Assembly (NCBI GenBank): GCA_944326175.1
Contig: CALVCY010000029.1
Location: 1-12,288, forward strand
Length of the DNA stretch: 12,288 bases
Direction: 5' to 3'
Origin: an uncultured Erysipelotrichaceae bacterium
GTDB taxonomy: Bacteria > Bacillota_I > Bacilli_A > Erysipelotrichales > Erysipelotrichaceae
Shown: in pieces, positions 1 through 6,639 of the stretch
Position numbering within the stretch: position 1 is the first letter of the stretch
Layout: each line of letters opens with the position of its first letter
Made by a program: the position numbers and the translations under genes
The notes under the pieces: generated by a model
Databases searched by the model: none
What the model was told of the DNA's origin: nothing
The model's input: the letters and a program-made list of their open reading frames with translations, nothing else

Positions 1-2
1 TA

Positions 3-362
3 TATCTATTCGGTATCCAAGATATGATCATCGTCAATATCATGCGGGTATGCTTGGGTAATTTATTACGCGGCACCATCTTTGGATCCACATTTTGGAT
101 CTCCAGTGGTGGGGTGGTCTTATCCACCATCATCCTGATACTCTTCTTTTATTTGAAAAGTTCCCGCATGTTTACCAGTGTCATGAGTTCCTTAGCCCAT
201 AGCTTAGGCCAACTATTGGTCGTATCCTGGTTCTACAGTCAATTTGGGATGTTCATTCTCTATCCATACTTTATTATCATTTCCATACCAACCGGTTTAG
301 TCGTCGGTTTTGTGGCCAATATCATCATCAACCGACTGCAATCCCGAATCAACGCATTCTAA
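3..362 (+). CDS. Gx transporter / heptaprenyl diphosphate synthase component I-like membrane protein (3' part)
   Basis: The frame is open from the first bases of the window, so the gene begins upstream; the ATG at 24 is probably internal. About 119 codons are visible, ending at TAA 360-362. The protein is strongly hydrophobic, with likely membrane segments around GGVVLSTIILILFFYL, MSSLAHSLGQLLVVSWFY and YPYFIIISIPTGLVVGFVANII. The pattern of a conserved LRxxLGxLLxGTxFG stretch, then SxGG, then AHxxGQLLV resembles the small integral membrane family called Gx transporter or heptaprenyl diphosphate synthase component I. Those proteins often neighbour thiamine/FMN (ApbE-like) or prenyl diphosphate synthase genes; here those neighbours would lie outside the window. 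Family assignment is by recalled pattern. The biochemical role is uncertain even for the family. Confidence 0.7.
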   Translation, partial: YLFGIQDMIIVNIMRVCLGNLLRGTIFGSTFWISSGGVVLSTIILILFFYLKSSRMFTSVMSSLAHSLGQLLVVSWFYSQFGMFILYPYFIIISIPTGLVVGFVANIIINRLQSRINAF

Positions 363-402
363 AAACCATCCCGGCATTTCGGGCAGTGTTCGTAAAACAG
401 TT

Positions 403-440
403 AATCCTCCCTATGATGATTGGTCATAGGGAGGATTTTT
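403..440 (+). terminator. Rho-independent terminator after the Gx-like gene
   Basis: A perfect 14-bp inverted repeat, AATCCTCCCTATGA (403-416) and its complement (424-437), flanks a 7-nt loop and runs into a T tract (436-440). It lies 40 bp after the stop codon of the membrane protein gene. The left side has only a short A run, so it should work mainly in the plus direction, although it may also stop readthrough from the minus-strand kinase gene. Confidence 0.85.
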
Positions 441-545
441 CCATTTCGTACTGGTGCTGCACAAAATCGCAGATCGCACAGTACACCGAAAGGTGTATAG
501 AAGTGCGCTCTTAGTATCAATTCGACAAACTGAAATTTGACAGCA
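441..545. other. Intergenic stretch with a two-part hairpin
   Basis: No gene is seen here. The stretch holds a possible compound hairpin: an outer stem CGCAC (475-479) with GTGCG (503-507), and an inner stem TACACC (482-487) with GGTGTA (492-497) closed by a GAAA tetraloop, with asymmetric internal bulges. It lies downstream of the minus-strand kinase gene, so it could be part of that gene's 3' end, but there is no clear U tract. Function unknown. Confidence 0.4.
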
Positions 546-1040
546 TTACAACCGCTTGATTTCTTTGGCAATCATAGCCACTGTCTTTTCATTGGTATCG
601 ATTTTAATCGTGCTGAGTGTTTGATATAGCGGTATTCTGGCTATGCTTCTCTCAATTACATCTTCAGAACGAAGACCTCTTTCCACATCCTTGGTTAATC
701 TCTTGCGTAAATTGGTTGCATTGGCAATAAGCGAAATATATTTAACAGCACAATTTTGTGTGTCTAATTTTTCCATAATGGAATCAACGATAGATTGTTG
801 ATGCATTACCCAGCAGAAAATCACATTCTCGTAAGCCGAGCAATGCAAGAAATTATTGAGTAGGTAACAAATATTATCCGTAACCATTGCTTTGGTTTCA
901 TCGGTTACTTGGAACGGGCTTGCATCCCAACACCAGTCACCATCAAGAAATACACTATTGGGTAAAACCAATTTTAGTTGCTGACTGACAGCAGTTTTTC
1001 CAACTCCCATTGTTCCGCCGATTATATATAAGTTCTTCAT
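546..1040 (-). CDS. Small P-loop nucleotide-binding protein (AAA_17/AAA_33-like kinase)
   Basis: The 164-residue protein opens with a beta strand and a Walker A loop, GGTMGVGKT at residues 8-16, followed by LDGDWCW near residues 34-40. That is the layout of small AAA/adenylate-kinase-like proteins which phosphorylate small molecules. A later RLTKDVERG segment could serve as the lid. The start at 1040 is chosen over a longer frame because AGGTGA lies 5 nt upstream of that ATG, and because the Walker A strand normally sits at the very N terminus; a longer start would run towards the hairpin at 1110-1139. The gene stands alone on the minus strand. Its codons use fewer GATC/ATCGAT combinations than adjacent genes and it is more AT-rich, which fits lateral acquisition. 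The substrate cannot be told from sequence. Confidence 0.75.
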   Translation of the reverse strand: MKNLYIIGGTMGVGKTAVSQQLKLVLPNSVFLDGDWCWDASPFQVTDETKAMVTDNICYLLNNFLHCSAYENVIFCWVMHQQSIVDSIMEKLDTQNCAVKYISLIANATNLRKRLTKDVERGLRSEDVIERSIARIPLYQTLSTIKIDTNEKTVAMIAKEIKRL

Positions 1041-1109
1041 ATTTTCACCTACAAATTCAAGTTTATCGGTCTGTTTAACCGTATCATAAGGCTTCAATAG
1101 ATGCAAGAA

Positions 1110-1139
1110 CAGTCCCGGCAGACATTACTGCCGGGACTG
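1110..1139 (-). terminator. Strong intergenic hairpin, possible terminator of the decayed minus-strand gene
   Basis: A perfect 12-bp stem, CAGTCCCGGCAG (1110-1121) with its complement (1128-1139), closes a 6-nt loop. On the minus strand it follows the end of the decayed gene at 1179 and is trailed by TTCTTG, a poor U tract. It would separate that unit from the kinase gene further downstream. The stem is convincing, but its use as a terminator is inference. Confidence 0.55.
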
Positions 1140-1178
1140 AAACTGTTTTATGACCCCGCCCTTTCTACCGTGATGGTT

Positions 1179-2186
1179 TTATAATCGCGTTCCTGCCAGC
1201 CATTCAGGAAGGTAAGCGAATTTAACATTGGGGATCTTGGCGCCAGTGTAACGATGGGTCAAAACCAATGAATAATAGCAATTTTCAGTTGGATTACCAA
1301 TGAATCGAGCGATAAATACCGAATCGATATGATCCGTTTGAATATTGTCATAGACACCAATATATCGAATGGTCTTACCCATATATACCAAAAAGATATC
1401 TTCATCGATCATTCGACATCCTTTGCGTTTTGTGAATTCACGGATGTGAAGAAAGACTAGTGTCTTGATGAAAATCATATCGTTGGACGAATGATGAAAA
1501 CCTTTGAGCAAACGCAGATCATTGACGAAATACATGAACAGATCACGGTTGGTCTTGACCATACTGATCAGATCCAATCGCATGCATTGGTTCAACCAAT
1601 ATTTGATCCGATAACGCATCCAAAAACGTAAGCTTCCTTGATGGACGATGGTCGAATAAGAAGCAAACATGGCACTGTTGGAAACGATCGTTTCCAACAG
1701 TGCATGGAAACAATCATAGTGATACCACGGATGTTTTTTCAAAAAACCATGAAGAATGATCTGATCGATAAATACCGTGGCATTGACCACTGGATTGCGG
1801 ATCGCATCATGATTCAGATAATCGGTGAATATGGTGGTCAATGAACCCTTGTTGATCTGGTCGAACCATTTGGAAAAATCCATAGGTTTGATGGGATAGT
1901 GCGATGCATGCAATGCATCGCATATCGGACTCAAATCGGATTGGTCATAACCATAGATGAACCAATAGATCCGATTATTTGATCTTTTTTTCAATGATTC
2001 GATGATTTTTATTGTGGTCTTATTGATGGAGATCCCATTGAATATATAGATCGCATCATGATCCAGTGGCTTGAATGGTTTCAATTGATGATCACTGTCC
2101 AGTTGTACGATGGTTTGACCATGATCACCCTGTAATGTGAAGTATCGACGTAATCCATGGATAAACTGGTGTTGACCACTATGATA
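1179..2186 (-). pseudogene. C-terminal open segment of the decayed gene
   Basis: This 335-codon open stretch lies in the same frame as the segment upstream and is divided from it only by the TAA at 2187-2189. Its first codons (YHSGQHQFIHGLRRYFTLQ) already read like protein before any usable start. The only early initiation option is a TTG at 2084 without a good ribosome site, giving 301 residues. The protein is rich in aromatic and basic residues, mixed helix and strand, with no signal peptide, no clear membrane span and no motif I recognise. A late piece, CRMIDEDIFLVYMGKTIRY, recalls the FLVVDKTENAL strand near the N terminus of the locus, hinting at an internal repeat. If TTG initiation works it could still be expressed as an independent hypothetical protein. 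Confidence 0.5.
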
Positions 2187-2596
2187 TTACCCATGGATCA
2201 GTACACATTGATGAATCAATTGACGGGTTAGAAAATCCGAAAGGATCGGATCATGATGCATCAATGCGTCTAACTCTTTTTTACGATTGAGGGACTCGAT
2301 TTGTGCATTGGTCTTGACCACCCGTGGATTGGATATGGTTGGTTGCATCGATTTAAATCGCTCAAAGCGAAAACGGGTCAGATCCTGGATAGGTGAATCA
2401 AAATAAAGTATGGTTTCAACCACTTTCTCTTTGGCGATAGTGGTCTTTTGATTGAATTGCAATGCATATAGCACACCATCGACTTCGATCTGTTTGATGG
2501 AATCCTTGGCCCGTTTAACGACAGTGATCGCAACCACGCTCAATAGTTTCTCATCCATATCCAAGACATAGTAGGGTTTGTTTGGATCGGATGAGC

Positions 2597-2619
2597 CTGT
2601 GGCGACGATGTCGCCACAG
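2597..2619. repeat. GC-rich perfect hairpin inside the decayed locus
   Basis: CTGTGGCGAC (2597-2606) and its exact complement GTCGCCACAG (2610-2619) enclose a 3-nt loop. A 10-bp GC-rich stem is unusual inside coding sequence here. It lies between two candidate reading segments and close to a tandem pair of ATGGT/ACCAT palindromes, so the interval could be a regulatory gap rather than gene body. There is no T tract on either side. Confidence 0.5.
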
Positions 2620-2633
2620 CGTTGGGTAAACGG

Positions 2634-2664
2634 ATGGTTGAAACCATTTGGATGGTCTAACCAT
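2634..2664. repeat. Tandem pair of ATGGT/ACCAT palindromes
   Basis: Two copies of the window's recurring inverted repeat lie 4 bp apart: ATGGTTGAAACCAT (2634-2647) and ATGGTCTAACCAT (2652-2664). The arrangement matches the pair upstream of the lipoprotein gene. It coincides with the point where the reading frame of the decayed gene changes. Confidence 0.6.
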
Positions 2665-3043
2665 GGTCGGATAAGGTCAATTTATGATCGATCGTATCCA
2701 AATCATGTTCAGCCACACTGTAAAAACTGTTTTCAAGATTGCCGATCAGTGCTTCATATACATGACTCAGATTGATCCATGAACCGATTTTCGTATTGGC
2801 CAATGGATTGACCACGCGATGATAATAATCCGTATCCAGTTTGTCATATTTATTCGATGATGCAAAAAAACAAATCAATGCATTTTCGGTTTTATCCACC
2901 ACCAGAAATGGATCGTCGTGGCAGGCTTGGCATCAACGATCATTCCATCATTGGTTTCAACCATCTCCGGTTTGGATTCATTCATGTCTTCCATTATACC
3001 CGTTCTTCGTTGTGCTTTCGCGTTACAAATGCAGCATGATGTG

Positions 3044-3049
3044 TATAAT
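3044..3049 (+). promoter_or_regulatory. -10 box of the typA promoter
   Basis: A perfect TATAAT lies 33 bp before the typA start, leaving a leader of about 27 nt with the ribosome site AAAGGAGG at 3071-3078. No good -35 box is seen; TTACAA (3023-3028) is the nearest candidate, with a short 15-bp spacer. It lies close to, and diverges from, the TATAAT of the decayed minus-strand gene (2998-2993). Confidence 0.6.
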
Positions 3050-3082
3050 ATATGCCGTTCAATCAAAGAAAAAGGAGGACTT

Positions 3083-4915
3083 ATGGACTATCAGAAGATC
3101 ATCAATATCGCTGTCATCGCCCACGTCGATGCTGGTAAATCCACTTTAGTGGACGCTTTCTTAAAACAGTCCCATGTCTTTAAAGATAATGACAAAGTCG
3201 TCGACTGTGTCATGGATAGCAATGCATTGGAACGTGAACGTGGGATCACCATCTATTCTAAAAACTGTTCCGTTACCTATAAAGATGTCAAGATCAATAT
3301 CGTCGATACCCCGGGCCATGCGGATTTCAGTTCGGAAGTGGAACGGATCATCAAAACGGTGGATACCGTTATCCTGCTAGTCGATTCTGCCGAAGGTCCG
3401 ATGCCGCAGACCCGATTCGTCTTGCAGAAATCTTTAGAGCAAGGCTTACGGCCGATCCTTTTGATCAATAAAGTCGACAAACGCGATGCACGTTGCGACG
3501 AAGTGATCGATGAAGTCTATGATCTTTTCTTAGAACTCAATGCCACCGATGAACAGTTGGATTTCCCGATCCTTTATGGTATTGCCAGAGAAGGGATCGT
3601 CCGTTATGAATTAAACGATACCAATACCGATATCGTTCCGTTGTTCGAAACGATTTTAAAACACTGCCAACCGTATCCCGATCGCATCAATGAACCTGTC
3701 ACTATGCAGGTTTCCGCATTAGCCTATGACGATTACATCGGTCGATTGGGAATCGGACGTGTATTCTCCGGCACATTGAAAGAAGCCAGCAGTGTGGTCG
3801 TCAAAAACCCCAATGGTAAGAGCAAACGCTGCAAGATCAATCAAGTATTCGTTTACAAAGGATTATCTAGAGTGGCTGTACCAGAAGCGCAATGCGGTGA
3901 GATCGTGATGATCTCCGGTATCGCTGATATCGAAATCGGCGATACGGTTTGTGATAACGAAGATCAGCAAGCCTTGCCGGCCATCAAAATCGAAGAACCG
4001 ACACTGTCCATGAATTTTATGGTCAATACCAGCCCCTTTGCTGGCAAAAGCGGAAAATATGTCACCAGCCGTAACTTAAGAGAACGGTTGGCTAAGGAAT
4101 TGGAAGTTAATGTCGGCTTGAAAGTCGAAGAAACTGATTCGACGGATTGCTTCAAAGTCAGTGGACGTGGTGAATTGCATCTATCTATCCTTTTGGAAAA
4201 CATGCGCCGCGAAGGTTATGAAATCGCGGTGTCCAAACCGGAAGTCATCTATCATCGCATCGATGGCAAATTGTATGAACCGGTCGAAGAAGTGGTTTGT
4301 ACGGTCCCCAACGAATACAGTGGTACCGTCATCAGCAAATTGAATCTAAGAAAAGGCTTGATGAAAAACATGGTCGATGAAGGAACCTATACCCGCATCG
4401 AATATGAAGCTCCGACGCGTGGCTTATTGGGTTATCGCAGTGAGTTCATCAATGATACCCATGGTGAAGGCACACTTGTTCGCCATTTCAAGGAATATCA
4501 GCCGCATAAAGGCGAGATCCTGCAACGCACTAATGGTGCCCTGATCTCTACTGAAACCGGATCTGCCATGACTTATGCACTCTGGAATATCCAAGAGCGC
4601 GGTCAATTGTTCATTGGCCCGCAAACGGAAGTTTATGAAGGCATGATCATCGGTATGGCTGCCAAGAACATGGATATGGAAGTCAATCCGATCCGTAATA
4701 AGAAAATGACGGCCGTTCGTTCAACTGGCGCCGATGAAGCGATGAAACTGGTCCCACCACGGATCATGTCGTTGGAAGAAGCACTGGAATTCATCAATGA
4801 TGATGAATTGGTGGAAATCACACCGGATGCGATCCGTATCCGCAAGCGCTTCTTAACGAATCTAGAACGCCGTCAGCATTTGAGAACTCTGACAAAAAAC
4901 GACTCTGCTGAATAG
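3083..4915 (+). CDS. typA: Ribosome-associated translational GTPase TypA/BipA
   Basis: The 610-residue protein has the full family length. TypA is an EF-G-like GTPase that binds the 70S ribosome and supports subunit assembly and growth under stress, especially cold. Visible motifs are the P loop AHVDAGKST (residues 13-21), switch I RERGIT (51-56), DTPGH (75-79) and NKVD (129-132). The C-terminal half carries the family-specific stretches PTRGLLGYRSEF, ALISTETG, PQTEVYEGMIIG, PPRIMSLEEALEFI and DELVEITPDAIRIRKR. The start at 3083 has AAAGGAGG 4 nt upstream and the expected N terminus; a longer open frame back to 2918 runs through the promoter. Oddities are DAGKS where DHGKT is usual, and LYGIAREG where the G5 motif usually reads YASAxxG, so the G5 serine is an isoleucine. 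Confidence 0.97.
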   Translation: MDYQKIINIAVIAHVDAGKSTLVDAFLKQSHVFKDNDKVVDCVMDSNALERERGITIYSKNCSVTYKDVKINIVDTPGHADFSSEVERIIKTVDTVILLVDSAEGPMPQTRFVLQKSLEQGLRPILLINKVDKRDARCDEVIDEVYDLFLELNATDEQLDFPILYGIAREGIVRYELNDTNTDIVPLFETILKHCQPYPDRINEPVTMQVSALAYDDYIGRLGIGRVFSGTLKEASSVVVKNPNGKSKRCKINQVFVYKGLSRVAVPEAQCGEIVMISGIADIEIGDTVCDNEDQQALPAIKIEEPTLSMNFMVNTSPFAGKSGKYVTSRNLRERLAKELEVNVGLKVEETDSTDCFKVSGRGELHLSILLENMRREGYEIAVSKPEVIYHRIDGKLYEPVEEVVCTVPNEYSGTVISKLNLRKGLMKNMVDEGTYTRIEYEAPTRGLLGYRSEFINDTHGEGTLVRHFKEYQPHKGEILQRTNGALISTETGSAMTYALWNIQERGQLFIGPQTEVYEGMIIGMAAKNMDMEVNPIRNKKMTAVRSTGADEAMKLVPPRIMSLEEALEFINDDELVEITPDAIRIRKRFLTNLERRQHLRTLTKNDSAE

Positions 4916-4925
4916 TTAATCAAGG

Positions 4926-4959
4926 AAAAGCAATTCCTGAAAAATGGAATTGCTTTTTT
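4926..4959 (+). terminator. Rho-independent terminator of typA
   Basis: AAAAGCAATTCC (4926-4937) and its complement (4946-4957) form a 12-bp stem with an 8-nt loop, followed by a T tract at 4954-4959. It starts 10 bp after the typA stop. The A-rich left arm and T-rich right arm make it potentially bidirectional. Confidence 0.9.
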
Positions 4960-5107
4960 GATGTGAATGTCAAAAAGGCAGATATTTTCTCTTAAGAAGT
5001 GAAAGAACGGAAAATGAAAAATTGACAGTAAAGCAACAACAAAAATTCGCGAAACCATATTTGAAATCAAATCACTTAGTGCGTTTAATACGTATTGAAG
5101 ATCTTAT

Positions 5108-5289
5108 ATGACCTTCTGTGAGATTGGCCGTGTATTGAAGAATCATGGATGGTATGTCCATTGTGTAAAAGGTAGTCACTACTAATACAAGCATTTAGTT
5201 AAAAAGGTAAAGTTACTGTACCGTTTCATCGCGGTGATTTGGATATTGGACGGTACACTTGATCTTTGGAACAGGCAAAAATTGAATGA
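5108..5289 (+). pseudogene. hicA: HicA-like mRNA interferase toxin remnant
   Basis: HicA is a small dsRBD-fold ribonuclease toxin. Reading from ATG 5108 gives MTFCEIGRVLKNHGWYVHC followed by VKGSHY, the family signature including the catalytic histidine (residue 24 here). A TAA at codon 26 (5183-5185) then interrupts it. After a one-base frame change near the run of A at 5200-5206 the family continues as GKVTVPFHRGDL, then YT, another stop, and SLEQAKIE before TGA 5287-5289. The order matches intact HicA (GxxxVPxHxxDLxxGTLxxILKQAxI) along its length, so this is a dead copy with two stops and one frameshift. It sits directly before hicB, as in functional operons. Confidence 0.75.
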
Positions 5290-5301
5290 AGGAGTTAACA
5301 T

Positions 5302-5741
5302 ATGTGCAAATTCGTATATCCTGCACGATTCAAAAAAGGTGAATCTGACAAAACTGTTTATACAGTTACTTTTCCCGATCTACCGGGTGCAGTAACAGAG
5401 GGTAGGGGAATAACTGAAGCAATCGCAATGGCTGTTGAATGCGCCGGATTATGGCGTCGACGAACTCGAAACGAATGGTAAAGTTCTCAGTCATCGAACA
5501 TTGAATCGCTAGAAACGGAGGATGATGTAAAAGTCTATCCTGTATTAATTGACTTAAACACGTTTCAAAAAAATACGGATCTCGTGCTATCCGTAAAAAT
5601 GCAACCTTACCTGCATGGTTAAATACCTTTGGTGAATCACATAATGCCAATTTTTCGGAGCTTTTAACCAATGCGTTAGAAACGTTATTTGAACAATTGA
5701 ATCAATCAAATCAATCAAATCAATTAAGAATCAATCAATAA
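5302..5741 (+). pseudogene. hicB: HicB-like antitoxin remnant
   Basis: An ATG at 5302 has AAGGAG 7 nt upstream and starts MCKFVYPARFKKGESDK, then VTFPDLPGAVTEG, the classic HicB N-terminal strand pattern. The frame ends early at TAA 5479-5481 (59 codons) after a frame change near codon 46. Family sequence resumes as SSNIESLETEDDVKVYPVLIDL. A second frame change occurs at a run of seven A (5567-5573), where eight would restore the frame. The C terminus then reads SRAIRKNATLPAWLNTFGE, then HNANFSELLTNAL, the ribbon-helix-helix DNA-binding part, and ends in a 9-bp repeat encoding NQS NQS NQL before TAA 5739-5741. The antitoxin is therefore broken at least twice. The good ribosome site suggests a fairly recent loss. 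Confidence 0.75.
5700..5726 (+). repeat. 9-bp tandem repeat at the hicB 3' end
   Basis: AATCAATCA occurs at 5700-5708 and 5709-5717, followed by the near copy AATCAATTA at 5718-5726. The unit length keeps the frame and codes for Asn-Gln-Ser/Leu. Copy-number change would lengthen or shorten the antitoxin tail without shifting the frame. Confidence 0.7.
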
Positions 5742-5996
5742 TGACTCGATAATAAAGTCAATTCAAATCTGAAAACCTCTTTAAATGAATATTTTAGTCA
5801 AAATACAACATTATTCGCTCATAAGGATATAGACGCGTATTCAACGAAAGTGAACGCTGTCTTAGAAAGGAGCATGCTGAGCATTTTGAATGTTTCTTGA
5901 CTGTAGAGTCTTCAGTCTCTTTTGACTAATGTGCAAAGAGCTACTTTCTTCGTAATATCTTTAAGACATTGTCTGACATCTCTTACGCAATGGACG
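5742..5996 (+). other. AT-rich gap between the two toxin-antitoxin remnants
   Basis: No intact gene is seen. In the frame of the last hicB segment, after two stops (TAA, TGA), the sequence stays open to TGA 5898-5900 and reads SLNEYFSQNTTLF, then DIDAYSTKVNAVLERS. This could be a further gene fragment or chance. It is too short and unlike anything I know. The rest, up to the dinJ promoter, shows no clear terminator. Confidence 0.35.
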
Positions 5997-6002
5997 TACA
6001 AT
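5973..6002 (+). promoter_or_regulatory. Promoter of the dinJ-yafQ operon
   Basis: CTGACA (5973-5978, one mismatch to TTGACA) and TACAAT (5997-6002, one mismatch to TATAAT) are 18 bp apart, the best two-box promoter in the window. Transcription should start near 6008-6010. An imperfect palindrome, CGTACAATGTATATACG (5995-6011), overlaps the -10 box, the place where DinJ-type antitoxins usually bind to repress their own operon. That last point is inference. Confidence 0.6.
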
Positions 6003-6027
6003 GTATATACGGATTGGAAAAAATATC

Positions 6028-6306
6028 ATGTCATCAAACACAACAAATGTAAGTATTCGTATGGATATCAAATTAAAGGAACAGGCAGAAGAACTTTTTG
6101 ATGAATTGGGTTTGAATTTATCAACAGCTTTCAATATTTTTATTCGTCAATCATTACGTGTAGGCGGATTGCCTTTTGAAGTGAAGATCGATCGACCGAA
6201 TAAGCAAACGATTGCGGCTATGATAGAAGCCGAGAAATTGGCAAATGACAAAAGCGCGAATAGTTACGATGATATCGACGAATTATTCGCTGATCTTGCA
6301 AAGTGA
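6028..6306 (+). CDS. dinJ: DinJ/RelB-family antitoxin
   Basis: The 92-residue protein fits the family size. The N-terminal NVSIRMDIKLKEQAEELF and DELGLNLSTAFNIFIRQSL form a ribbon-helix-helix DNA-binding domain. The C-terminal part (EAEKLANDKSANSYDDIDELF) is the acidic tail that normally wraps the YafQ toxin. ATG 6028 is preferred to ATG 6001 because the latter overlaps the -10 box and because family members start just before the NVSIR strand; the ribosome site is weak (GGA about 8 nt upstream). The stop overlaps the toxin start in GTGA (6303-6306), showing translational coupling. The gene itself is undamaged although its partner is broken, so it may now act only as an autorepressor or guard against related toxins. 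Confidence 0.9.
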   Translation: MSSNTTNVSIRMDIKLKEQAEELFDELGLNLSTAFNIFIRQSLRVGGLPFEVKIDRPNKQTIAAMIEAEKLANDKSANSYDDIDELFADLAK

Positions 6307-6590
6307 GAGAGTCCATATTCGCAGTTGAATATACAAATTCATTCAAAAAAGACTATAAGCGAATTGTCAAAAGAGGATATAACATCCTTATGCTTCGTGA
6401 AGTTGTCGCGCAACTTTCGAAAGGATTTCCACTCGGTGAAGATAAAAGGGACCACGCTTTGTCGGGAAATTGGAGTGGATATCGTCAATGTCATGTTGCA
6501 CCCGACTGATTGCTTATCTAATGAATTGACAGTAAAGAACCAGTAATAATCTTGACTCGAACTGGAACGCATAGTGACCTTTTTGAATGA
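6303..6590 (+). pseudogene. yafQ: YafQ-family mRNA interferase toxin, truncated by stop codons
   Basis: YafQ is a RelE-fold ribonuclease that cleaves mRNA on the ribosome. The GTG start overlaps the dinJ stop by 4 bp. The frame reads AVEYTNSFKKDYKRIVKRGYN, RDHALSGNW and GYRQCHVAPD, all family hallmarks, then meets TGA at 6507-6509 where intact members have a tryptophan (PDW). Continuing in frame gives LLI, then TAA and TGA, then IDSKEPVIILTRTG and THSDLFE before TGA 6588-6590. The missing end holds the C-terminal catalytic histidine (THSDLF) and part of the central sheet, so the 68-residue product should be inactive. The TGA could arise from TGG in one step, but the extra TAA shows further decay. 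Confidence 0.85.
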
Positions 6591-6613
6591 TGCTACTATG
6601 CAGGTAATGAAAC

Positions 6614-6639
6614 CCATCACATCATTATGTGATGGTTTT
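6614..6639 (+). terminator. Hairpin terminator after the dinJ-yafQ unit
   Basis: CCATCACAT (6614-6622) and ATGTGATGG (6627-6635) make a perfect 9-bp stem with a 4-nt loop, followed by TTTT (6636-6639). The T run is short. The right arm is shared with an ATGGT/ACCAT palindrome (6632-6645), so termination and a protein-binding site may overlap. Confidence 0.6.

Larger units (their letters stand above)
2187..2681 (-). pseudogene. Middle segment of the decayed gene
   Basis: The frame is open from just after a stop at 2682-2684 to TAA 2187-2189. The readable protein includes RCGDIVATGSSDPNKPYYV, then VVAITVVKRAKDS, then LQFNQKTTIAKEK, alternating strands like a small beta barrel, followed by a basic helical part. 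Coding-like sequence starts well before the first plausible start codons (TTG 2564, ATG 2558), which argues that it was continuous with the upstream piece. A weak TACTAT box on the minus strand lies about 8 nt before ATG 2558, so independent leaderless expression of a 123-residue protein cannot be excluded. Confidence 0.45.
1179..2985 (-). pseudogene. Decayed large gene of unknown function (whole locus)
   Basis: Three stretches of plausible protein follow each other on the minus strand in different frames. First, about 2985-2910 begins MNESKPEMVETND. Second, about 2920-2660 contains DDPFLVVDKTENALICFF and GSWINLSHVYEAL. Third, 2681-1179 in one frame is interrupted only by TAA at 2187-2189. 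Joined, they give roughly 600 residues that read smoothly across the breaks. I therefore infer one gene with two frame changes (near 2910-2920 and 2660-2685) plus one nonsense codon. A TATAAT on the minus strand (2998-2993) sits 7 nt before the ATG at 2985. The two N-terminal strand-rich pieces faintly recall PemK/MazF-like barrels, but this is weak and I do not assign a function. An alternative is two or three separate small genes with a regulatory gap at 2565-2660. Confidence 0.55.

Noticed and set aside
1041..1106. Longer start for the P-loop kinase (22 extra residues)
   Set aside because: It adds residues ahead of a Walker A strand that normally begins the protein. AGGTGA lies just before ATG 1040.
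2575..2775. Plus-strand 65-codon frame starting near 2578
   Set aside because: It is antisense to the decayed gene, crosses the palindrome pair and hairpin, and has no ribosome site or protein-like character.
2918..3082. N-terminal extension of TypA in the same open frame
   Set aside because: It covers the TATAAT promoter and the decayed minus-strand gene. ATG 3083 has a strong ribosome site and gives the family length.
5366..5671. 101-codon minus-strand frame over hicB
   Set aside because: It is the mirror of HicB coding sequence, which is recognisable on the plus strand.
5700..5726. Possible CRISPR or satellite array
   Set aside because: There are only three 9-bp units without spacers, and they lie in frame in the hicB tail.
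6507..6590. TGA read as tryptophan (mycoplasma-type code) to rescue yafQ
   Set aside because: A TAA also interrupts the frame, TGG is used for Trp elsewhere, and TGA clearly ends dinJ, pepT, the lipoprotein gene and cls. Reading it as Trp at the cls stop would fuse cls with the phospholipase frame.
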